Shown here: in pieces, positions 23,805 through 28,286 of the stretch
Position numbering within the stretch: position 1 is the stretch's first letter
How the letters are laid out: each line of letters starts with the position of its first letter
Assembly: GCA_943357015.1 (NCBI GenBank)
Contig: CALRFZ010000003.1
Span: 1 to 28,286 of the forward strand
From: Candidatus Staskawiczbacteria bacterium
GTDB lineage: Bacteria; Patescibacteriota; Minisyncoccia; Minisyncoccales; Staskawiczbacteraceae
Length of the DNA stretch: 28,286 bases
Reading direction: 5' to 3'
Notes under the pieces: generated by a model
What the model was told of the DNA's origin: nothing
The model's database searches: none
What the model saw: only the letters and a program-made list of their open reading frames with translations
Made by a program: the position numbers and the translations under genes

Positions 23805-24053
23805 GTGAGCGAACTTGAGCAAATTATTGCCGGCCTGACAACAATTGCTTTTTTGGTACTTGGTTTGTGCTTTATTGTTGGTGGACCTAAGTTTGCCAAA
23901 ATATATTGCAAATGGCTGGCCAGAATAATGATTAGCGCTATTTTTTGGCTTCTTGCCCTACCCTTTAAAATTCTTTTTGAAATTGCCAAAATGACTTTCA
24001 AAAAAATCTGGTCAAAACCAAAAAAGAAGAAAAAGAAAAAACAACAAGCCTGA
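23805..24053 (+). CDS. Small basic membrane protein (82 aa)
   Basis: The start is GTG at 23805, fixed by AAGGAG at 23793-23798, 6 nt before it. The protein has two hydrophobic segments (TTIAFLVLGLCFIVGG, residues ~12-27; and MISAIFWLLALPFKILFEI, residues ~42-60). It ends in a strongly basic tail, with nine Lys in the last 14 residues (KPKKKKKKKQQ). A perfect consensus promoter, strong ribosome binding site and good terminator point to high expression as a single gene. The Lys tail could contact nucleic acid, ribosomes or anionic lipid; this is a guess from charge. No family recognised. Confidence 0.72.
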   Translation: MSELEQIIAGLTTIAFLVLGLCFIVGGPKFAKIYCKWLARIMISAIFWLLALPFKILFEIAKMTFKKIWSKPKKKKKKKQQA

Positions 24054-24060
24054 AAAGGCT

Positions 24061-24084
24061 AAAAGCAAGCACTCGCTTGCTTTT
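24061..24084. terminator. Bidirectional terminator
   Basis: AAAAGCAAGC/GCTTGCTTTT with an ACTC loop has a T-run on both strands. It lies between the 82-aa gene and the convergent hydrolase gene and touches the latter's stop codon. Confidence 0.88.
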
Positions 24085-24827
24085 TACTTTTGTAAAAACA
24101 ACTTTATTTTTTTATAAAAAACAGCATCAGAAAATAATTGAGAACTAAAATGTCCTCCTTTTTTTAAAAGCACCAATTGACTATTAGTTTTTTGACAAAA
24201 TATAACTGCTGGACGCCAACTAACAGAATCGTCATTTTTGGCTTGGAAAACTAATACTTTAGATCCATTAATTTCTTTAATATGCTTGATAGGATTATAA
24301 AAATTTCCCAATTGCAATTTTTTCCAATTTTTATTATTAACTCTATAGGCTTGACCATATGCTGTACGCATATACTTTAAAAGCCATGGCAATGGTTCTG
24401 CTTTGCTTTCCGACCGCCAATTAATAACAGGAGATAATGCCACCACCTTTGATACTCTCTTATCACGCGAAGCTAACAGGGCGGCAGGCCCACCAAAACT
24501 GCAACCAAACAGAAAAATTGATACTGGTTTTATAGTATGTTTTTTGCCTGTTTCAAGCTCAACAAAACCTTTTGATAATTGATTAATAATATCTAAAACA
24601 TCTTGCTCTGGAGACTTTTCTAAAAAAGAACCAGAACTTTCCCAGCTTCCCCTATACCTTGGATGAAAAACCCAAAAACCTTTTTTAGAATAAAAATTTA
24701 AAGTTTGGGCAAGCTTAGGAACTGACGGCGCGCCACTTAAAAAAATAATCACCTTTTGAGAAGGCTTTAGTGGTGGCAAAAATTCAGTCACAATATCTTT
24801 TGAAAAACGAGTTCGTAATGGTTTCAT
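24084..24827 (-). CDS. Alpha/beta hydrolase
   Basis: This 247-aa cytoplasmic protein has no signal peptide. The fold is seen in VIIFLSGAPS (first strand and oxyanion region), the nucleophile elbow FGCSFGGPAALLAS (G-C-S-F-G), the acid Asp in VFQAKNDDSVSWR and the base His in LLKKGGHFSSQ, so the triad is complete. The HPRYRGSWESSGSF segment matches the RxRGxGxS-type loop of dienelactone-hydrolase and prolyl-oligopeptidase-like hydrolases. Substrate unknown; it could be an esterase or small-molecule acyl hydrolase. It is monocistronic, converging on the 82-aa membrane protein gene. Confidence 0.8.
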   Translation of the reverse strand: MKPLRTRFSKDIVTEFLPPLKPSQKVIIFLSGAPSVPKLAQTLNFYSKKGFWVFHPRYRGSWESSGSFLEKSPEQDVLDIINQLSKGFVELETGKKHTIKPVSIFLFGCSFGGPAALLASRDKRVSKVVALSPVINWRSESKAEPLPWLLKYMRTAYGQAYRVNNKNWKKLQLGNFYNPIKHIKEINGSKVLVFQAKNDDSVSWRPAVIFCQKTNSQLVLLKKGGHFSSQLFSDAVFYKKIKLFLQK

Positions 24828-24881
24828 ATTATTCTTAAATTATAAAATAATTTCAATTATATGTACACAAAAAATATTTTT

Positions 24882-24914
24882 AAAAAAAGAAGGGTGCGTT
24901 TAAAATCCGCACCC
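24882..24914 (-). terminator. Terminator of the 480-aa gene
   Basis: On the minus strand, GGGTGCG/CGCACCC with a 9-nt loop is followed by TTCT7. Confidence 0.88.
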
Positions 24915-24920
24915 CTATAG

Positions 24921-26363
24921 TTAAACTTCTTTGGCGAGCCATTCTTCTTTGTTGCAGTACTTTAGGTTTGCATCATACTGGCTATTTAGACCAGAATTCC
25001 ACGCAAGTGGTGGATAGATGTAAAACTTCAGAGACTGCAGTCCGAAGAAATCACGCAACAAAATGAACAATTCCTCGTTACGAATCCGATGCATATTCGC
25101 ATCAGTTCCGTCCGTAAGGTACATATGCATATACCTTCCGCTCAATTCGTAAACCTCCTTTTGCCTTCTTGCCATTGCTTCAATGACAATGTAGGCATGA
25201 GAATCAATCACGATTCGTGGTTTGCGAATCATTAAACGACTCGGGTCAGAGCAAATGAGTGAAAGCTCCAAAAATGTCTGCATCACATTTTCAGTGATGC
25301 GATGACGGGGGAAATTACCATAATTTCCATAAGCAACAACGTCATCGGCAATTCCGGTTTGACGGTAAGTTTCGCCATACTCGTCAATGATGCGGTAGAA
25401 ACGACTGGGCTGTTTGGCGACCATAACCTCAATTATGGCGCGCAACATATCTTGCCCAACTGACTGCAAAAGGTAATCCGAATCCAACTGGATTTTCGGG
25501 AACAAGGTTTTGGTTGCGTGAACGTGGAAGTTAAATGGGCAAGCACAGCGAAGCGCTAAGTCTTGCCAAACCCCGAGCTCACCTGACCGCCAAACTTTCT
25601 CGTTCCAAAAACAATACGGACCCCAAACATCGGGATGTGTGCCAATTTGCAAGCCGTTAAACCAGCAGATATCTTGACCACCATCTTTCTTAAACTCGTG
25701 AATGGTCATTCCCATGTCAGCCACGGCAGGGATAATTGTGGAATGGCGAAGATGCCATTCCCCAACATGGGTCGATCGCCGACAACCAAGACGGATAAGG
25801 TCAGCCAAAGTCAGTTTTGGTTGACAAAGCGCGCCATCAATCACTTCAAAACAAAACTTTTCTGGCAAACCTCGCTTGGTTTGACCCCATGGTTTCAAGA
25901 AAAGTTTTTCTCGGCGATCGCGCCAATTTTGTCCGTGAACAACCCACGTGCCAACCATTTGCGATGCCAAAGATTCAAGGCGACTGGCGGAAAGATTACT
26001 GCCAACCTCCAGAACCATTGCGCCGTTTTTGGTTTGCATAGAACACTGCTCGCCACCAACATCAACAAGAACTAGTCCGTCGCAATCAGCAGAGCCGATC
26101 TTAACAGTGAGAGGAAATTGGCGATCATTGAAAACAATCTTGCCCTTATTAACCAAAACCTCTCCGTCAAACTCCCAGTCAAAAGGGAAATCCCGCAAAA
26201 TACGGAAACCCTCCTTTCTTTGGGCAATTTCTCGCAACAACTGAGCGGAATTGCCATCAACATTCTTAGTTGACATGATTTTGACAATTTGCGTACCCGG
26301 CGTGATATGCAAACCAGAACCCAATGCCCTCAGTTTTGACTTAGAGGTCACCGTAGCATTCAT
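24921..26363 (-). CDS. Protein of unknown family, 480 aa, under a Trp-type attenuator
   Basis: The start at 26363 is fixed by GGAG at 26373-26370, 6 nt before it. The frame runs 15 codons further up, but those lie before the ribosome binding site. I do not recognise the family. The protein has no signal peptide or membrane segment and is Trp-rich (about 12 Trp). The middle has many His/Trp/Cys positions (HVGEWHLRHSTIIPAVADMG, GTHPDVWGPYCFWNEKVW, CACPFNFHVHATKTLFP). The C-terminal part is alpha/beta-like, with IDEYGETYRQTG, RIVIDSHAYIVIEAM and YLTDGTDANMHRIRNEE. HVHATK and the nearby Cys/His could bind metal. It is preceded by its own promoter, a 28-codon ORF with two Trp codons and an attenuator. 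It lies directly downstream of aroF, so a role tied to aromatic amino acids is plausible but unproven. Confidence 0.75.
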   Translation of the reverse strand: MNATVTSKSKLRALGSGLHITPGTQIVKIMSTKNVDGNSAQLLREIAQRKEGFRILRDFPFDWEFDGEVLVNKGKIVFNDRQFPLTVKIGSADCDGLVLVDVGGEQCSMQTKNGAMVLEVGSNLSASRLESLASQMVGTWVVHGQNWRDRREKLFLKPWGQTKRGLPEKFCFEVIDGALCQPKLTLADLIRLGCRRSTHVGEWHLRHSTIIPAVADMGMTIHEFKKDGGQDICWFNGLQIGTHPDVWGPYCFWNEKVWRSGELGVWQDLALRCACPFNFHVHATKTLFPKIQLDSDYLLQSVGQDMLRAIIEVMVAKQPSRFYRIIDEYGETYRQTGIADDVVAYGNYGNFPRHRITENVMQTFLELSLICSDPSRLMIRKPRIVIDSHAYIVIEAMARRQKEVYELSGRYMHMYLTDGTDANMHRIRNEELFILLRDFFGLQSLKFYIYPPLAWNSGLNSQYDANLKYCNKEEWLAKEV

Positions 26364-26422
26364 CTTAGACTCCATTACAAAAAGCGAATATGGAAAGAAC
26401 TTGCCCACTTTTAGTAGCAGGG

Positions 26423-26450
26423 CTGTTACAGGTTACACAACCTACAACAG
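26423..26450 (-). promoter_or_regulatory. Stable hairpin in the 480-aa gene leader
   Basis: On the minus strand, CTGTTGTAGGTT pairs with AACCTGTAACAG across a GTGT loop: 12 bp including two G-U pairs. The two non-Watson-Crick positions are G-U only on this strand (A-C on the other), which points to a function in the minus-strand RNA. No T-run follows. It sits between the attenuator and the ribosome binding site. Confidence 0.5.
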
Positions 26451-26476
26451 GCTATTACCAAAAATAATCAAACTAA

Positions 26477-26501
26477 TAATAAAAAAGACCCTTGTCGGGC
26501 C
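26477..26501 (-). terminator. Attenuator terminator of the 480-aa gene
   Basis: On the minus strand, GGCCC/GGGTC with a GACAA loop (26501-26487) is followed by T6 (26486-26481). It lies in the leader, 114 bp before the start codon, and overlaps the 3' arm of the antiterminator. Confidence 0.75.
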
Positions 26502-26557
26502 GATTATCTTTATTTTTATTATGAAATTTTTTGTTTACATAAATAAAGCTAATCGGC
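26499..26557 (-). promoter_or_regulatory. Antiterminator of the 480-aa gene
   Basis: Minus-strand GCCGATTAGCTTTATTT (26557-26541) pairs with AAATAAAGATAATCGGC (26515-26499): 16 of 17 positions. The 5' arm is the last part of the leader ORF. The 3' arm takes three bases of the terminator stem, so the two structures exclude each other. Confidence 0.7.
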
Positions 26558-26621
26558 TTTCCGCCCAAATAAACATCCACAAAGTAAAATATTTATTAAG
26601 ATTAGCTAATATTTTTTCCAT
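26535..26621 (-). CDS. 28-aa leader peptide with two Trp codons
   Basis: The ORF begins MEKILANLNKYF, then T-L-W15-M-F-I-W19, and ends AESRLALFM. Trp is coded at positions 15 and 19 with Tyr, Phe, Phe close by. The codons after W19 form the 5' arm of the antiterminator. A ribosome waiting at the Trp codons leaves most of that arm free, allowing antitermination. A ribosome reaching the stop covers it, letting the terminator form. The predicted transcription start (26621) is the A of the ATG, so the mRNA would be leaderless; there is no room for a ribosome binding site. Confidence 0.65.
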   Translation of the reverse strand: MEKILANLNKYFTLWMFIWAESRLALFM

Positions 26622-26627
26622 ATGACA

Positions 26628-26655
26628 AGTATATCAAAATAAAAAATACTGTCAA
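26628..26655 (-). promoter_or_regulatory. Promoter of the 480-aa gene leader
   Basis: On the minus strand, TTGACA (26655-26650), a 16-bp spacer ending in TGA, and TATACT (26633-26628) form a near-consensus extended -10 promoter. It lies just after the aroF terminator. The architecture is identical to the aroF promoter. Confidence 0.78.
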
Positions 26656-26670
26656 TATTTTTATCAATTT

Positions 26671-26702
26671 AATAAAAAAGCGACTTAAAAAATAAGTCGC
26701 TT
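26671..26702 (-). terminator. Terminator of aroF
   Basis: On the minus strand, AAGCGACTTA/TAAGTCGCTT with a 5-nt loop is followed by T6. It separates aroF from the 480-aa gene, so each has its own transcript. Confidence 0.88.
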
Positions 26703-26712
26703 ATAAAAGTTA

Positions 26713-27732
26713 TCACACAATCCTACCACGAACTTCTGCCAACCTTCCAATGGCTTCCATCATGGTGGCAAAGTCGCCAAACTTCAAAGACTGCAGGCCG
26801 TCTGATTGGGCGTTTTGCGGATTGGGGTGTATTTCCACAATCAGACCATCAACCCCCATAGCAATTGCCCCATACGCCAAATCTGGCACATAGCGAGAAT
26901 ATTTTGCCGGATGACTGGGGTCGGCAATGATGGGCAAATGAGTCAATTCCCGCAATTTGGGCAGGTGACAGATATCAAAGGTAAAGCGGTTGGCGTCAAC
27001 CGGTGTCCGAATGCCACGCAAACACAAAATGACATTTGGCTTTGGATTATATTGCAAAATATAATCGGCCGCCATTAGCAATTCCTCCAAAGTGGCACAA
27101 AATCCTCGCTTTAAGAGAACTGGCTTTTGGGTTTTGCCAACCGCATCAAGCAGAGGGTAGTTTTGCATATTGCGCGCGCCAATCTGCAAAATGTCAGCAT
27201 ATTCACTGACCAGCCTGACAGTTTCAGAAGAAACCACTTCAGTCACAATCAGTAAACCAGTTTCCTTTTTGGCCTTTTGAAGCATTTTCAAACCTTCAAT
27301 GCCCAAGCCCTGAAACGAAAACGGGGATGTGCGTGGCTTAAACGCCCCACCTCGCAAAACTTTCGCCCCGCAAGCCTTGGCAATTTGAGCGCACTCCATA
27401 ATCTGTTTTTCCGACTCAACCGAACAAGGGCCAGCCATTATCACAAGCTCCCTGCCACCAATTCTGACTGGGCCAATATCAATAATGGTATCACTGACCT
27501 TAAAATCCCTTGAGGCTAGTTTGTATGGCTTTTCAATGCGGACAACCTGCTCTACGCCGGGAAAAACCTGAAAAACTCCGGTTTCAATACCGCCCGTATT
27601 GACGCCAAACACCACCACAACCGTCATTTCCTCTCCCACATCAACTTGCGCGCCCAAGCCAATGTCTTTGACCTTTTTGACCACCGCCAAAACTTCTTGC
27701 TCGGTTGCAAACTTTTTCATCTGGATAATCAT
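26713..27732 (-). CDS. aroF: DAHP synthase (3-deoxy-7-phosphoheptulonate synthase), type I-beta
   Basis: The start at 27732 is set by GGAG at 27743-27740, 7 nt before it; an ATG at 27738 is too close. The 339-aa protein matches the Thermotoga-type enzyme. An N-terminal ferredoxin-like regulatory domain (residues ~1-70, MIIQMKKFATEQEVLAVV...) is followed by a TIM barrel with GPCSVES, LRGGAFKPRTSPFSFQGLG, QIGARNMQNYPLL, LLKRGF, CLRGIRT, IADPSHPAKYSR and GLIVEIHPNP followed by SDG. The metal ligands are Cys (GPCS), His (PSH), Glu (VEIH) and Asp (SDG). It condenses PEP and erythrose-4-phosphate, the first step of aromatic synthesis. The N-domain usually binds Tyr or Phe for feedback. An aromatic-codon attenuator precedes it. 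No other shikimate gene is in the window. Confidence 0.93.
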   Translation of the reverse strand: MIIQMKKFATEQEVLAVVKKVKDIGLGAQVDVGEEMTVVVVFGVNTGGIETGVFQVFPGVEQVVRIEKPYKLASRDFKVSDTIIDIGPVRIGGRELVIMAGPCSVESEKQIMECAQIAKACGAKVLRGGAFKPRTSPFSFQGLGIEGLKMLQKAKKETGLLIVTEVVSSETVRLVSEYADILQIGARNMQNYPLLDAVGKTQKPVLLKRGFCATLEELLMAADYILQYNPKPNVILCLRGIRTPVDANRFTFDICHLPKLRELTHLPIIADPSHPAKYSRYVPDLAYGAIAMGVDGLIVEIHPNPQNAQSDGLQSLKFGDFATMMEAIGRLAEVRGRIV

Positions 27733-27791
27733 TTTCATACTCCATAAATTGTCAACGAACTTTTTGCTCTGCACAACATATGCAAAGCCAT

Positions 27792-27820
27792 AAAAACAAA
27801 AACCTCTTTTTTAAAAGAGG
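27792..27820 (-). terminator. Attenuator terminator of aroF
   Basis: On the minus strand, CCTCTTTT/AAAAGAGG (27820-27803) is followed by T5GT5. It lies inside the aroF leader, 60 bp before the start codon and after the leader ORF. Confidence 0.75.
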
Positions 27821-27891
27821 CTCGCTTGAATTTTCTATTTTTTGCTTACTTTTAATTTAGAACATTCAAACCAACCTCTTTTTTAAAGAAG
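27813..27891 (-). promoter_or_regulatory. Alternative stems of the aroF attenuator
   Basis: Minus-strand CTTCTTT (27891-27885) pairs with AAAGAGG (27881-27875) as a first hairpin lying over the F15-F16 codons of the leader ORF. Its 3' arm, extended to AAAAGAGG, can instead pair with CCTCTTTT (27820-27813), the 5' arm of the terminator. The same 8-mer thus takes part in either the first hairpin or antitermination. Confidence 0.7.
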
Positions 27892-27932
27892 CTAAAATAA
27901 AACCAATTTTTAGCGCAAGCAACATTTTTCAT
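27852..27932 (-). CDS. 26-aa aromatic-rich leader peptide of aroF
   Basis: The ORF begins MKNVACAKN and continues W10-F11-Y12-F13-S14-F15-F16, then KKEVGLNVLN and TAA. Six of seven consecutive codons are aromatic and cover all three aromatic amino acids. They overlap the 5' arm of the first hairpin, so a ribosome stalled there frees the antiterminator. The predicted transcription start (27935 +/- 2) is within a few bases of the ATG at 27932, leaving no ribosome binding site. A second ATG at 27936 in another frame would give only 8 codons, so which AUG is used is uncertain. Confidence 0.68.
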   Translation of the reverse strand: MKNVACAKNWFYFSFFKKEVGLNVLN

Positions 27933-27941
27933 ACATTTTTG

Positions 27942-27969
27942 ATTCTATCAGAATATTAACTCATGTCAA
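27942..27969 (-). promoter_or_regulatory. Promoter of aroF
   Basis: On the minus strand, TTGACA (27969-27964), a 16-bp spacer ending in TGA, and TAGAAT (27947-27942) form a strong extended -10 promoter. It lies directly after the terminator of the upstream gene. Confidence 0.78.
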
Positions 27970-27973
27970 TAAT

Positions 27974-27999
27974 AAAAAAGCTGATCTAAAAAGATCAGC
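27974..27999 (-). terminator. Terminator of the zinc-ribbon protein gene
   Basis: On the minus strand, GCTGATCT/AGATCAGC with a 4-nt T loop is followed by T6. Confidence 0.85.
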
Positions 28000-28007
28000 C
28001 TTAAAGA

Positions 28008-28238
28008 TCAAAAAGGAATACTTGCCTGACTTGGTAATTTACGCCCACAAACCGGACAAGGTTTATTGACGTAATTGGGTGGCCAAGCTGGTGGCTTTAA
28101 TTCCTTTATACATCCACCCACTCTCCACTCATGACGACATAATTCACAACGAACGCGTGCCATGGTTTTACCAAAAACGAGCTCATATTCACGATTTTCT
28201 TTTTTTGCCAATTCGTGAATTTCTTGAGAAATAACCAT
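28008..28238 (-). CDS. Small zinc-ribbon-like protein (76 aa)
   Basis: The ATG at 28238 is preceded by AAAGGT about 6 nt upstream. The protein has two CxxC pairs, RCELCRHEW near residue 31 and KPCPVCGRKLP near residue 61, with one further Cys (GGCIKEL) between them. They are spaced as in a zinc ribbon of about 35 residues with a Pro-rich middle (LKPPAWPPNYVNKP). The N-terminal 28 residues form a charged helix. It is probably a structural zinc protein binding nucleic acid or another protein; no specific family recognised. It stands alone, with a terminator and the aroF leader directly downstream. Confidence 0.68.
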   Translation of the reverse strand: MVISQEIHELAKKENREYELVFGKTMARVRCELCRHEWRVGGCIKELKPPAWPPNYVNKPCPVCGRKLPSQASIPF

Positions 28239-28286
28239 ACCAATACCTTTCTCTTAAATAAAACAAAGAACTACCCAGAAGTTTCT

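Noticed and set aside
25635..26075. A 146-codon plus-strand frame, and similar long antisense frames inside the surface protein gene (for example 4902-5225, 5769-6086).
   Set aside because: These are opposite-strand shadows of well-supported genes, with no ribosome binding sites and no protein-like motifs.
24921..26363. Horizontal transfer of the 480-aa gene and aroF, suggested by a somewhat higher GC content than some neighbours.
   Set aside because: clpB and the surface protein gene have similar GC by rough counts, so composition alone does not support transfer.
19165..27873. A 16-nt match (ATTTAGAACATTCAAA) upstream of the carrier-like gene (about 19165) and in the aroF leader (about 27858).
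   Set aside because: The copies have opposite orientation relative to their genes and no common position. One such match is not surprising in 28 kb of AT-rich DNA.
27792..27969. A T-box riboswitch instead of ribosome-mediated attenuation upstream of aroF.
   Set aside because: There is no specifier-loop architecture and no AGGGUGGNACCGCG-like T-box; the aromatic-codon ORF explains the layout better.

Overview
The window reads as a piece of a compact, AT-rich bacterial chromosome with the standard genetic code (TGA is used as a stop). The gene set suggests a member of the Patescibacteria (candidate phyla radiation), probably Parcubacteria-like. Supporting signs are a very large Ser/Thr-rich surface protein with an N-terminal peptidoglycan-binding domain, an O-antigen-ligase-like protein fused to TPRs, a small ECF sigma/anti-sigma pair, a DeoR-type HTH protein, stand-alone tRNA-binding and carrier-protein domains, and many single-gene transcripts separated by strong terminators. 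This assignment is inferred from gene content; there is no rRNA in the window to confirm it. I see no tRNA, rRNA, CRISPR array, transposase or phage gene.

Layout. 1-4436 is cell-surface chemistry: a cut-off CatB-type acyltransferase, a nucleotidyltransferase, an O-antigen ligase/TPR protein preceded by a 22-codon upstream ORF, and a membrane-anchored class-A beta-lactamase-fold protein. 4532-9546 holds the 1151-aa surface protein with a long structured 5' leader, and the ECF sigma/anti-sigma pair. 9687-12666 holds an HTH regulator next to a TAGGACA repeat array, a coiled-coil lytic transglycosylase, and ribosomal protein L25 (bL25). 13158-17945 is central carbon metabolism: class II aldolase, a PfkB-type sugar kinase and PEP synthase. 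18350-20026 holds a membrane-anchored galactose-binding-like protein, an acyl-carrier-like protein with the carrier serine replaced, and a tRNA-binding domain protein. 20203-23638 is ClpB with a catalytically dead HtrA-like protein. 23805-28238 holds small or unknown proteins, an alpha/beta hydrolase, a 480-aa protein of unknown family and DAHP synthase (aroF).

The most striking content is not in the large ORFs. Upstream of aroF, the sequence shows a promoter, a 26-codon ORF with the cluster W-F-Y-F-S-F-F, a hairpin overlapping that cluster, an alternative antiterminator pairing and a Rho-independent terminator. Together these form a complete aromatic-amino-acid attenuator. The next gene downstream, the unknown 480-aa protein, has a second one: a promoter of identical architecture, a 28-codon ORF with two Trp codons, a 17-nt antiterminator repeat and a terminator. 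In both cases the predicted transcription start lies at or within a few bases of the leader AUG. The unknown protein is therefore probably co-regulated with aromatic amino acid synthesis.

Other signals are two candidate structured RNAs (12726-12910 and 18093-18251, both minus strand) and a family of degenerate 7-bp tandem repeats. These repeats fill several gene junctions, abut two start codons and have invaded the coding sequence of PEP synthase in frame. Several promoters with good -35/-10 boxes and many terminators are listed individually.
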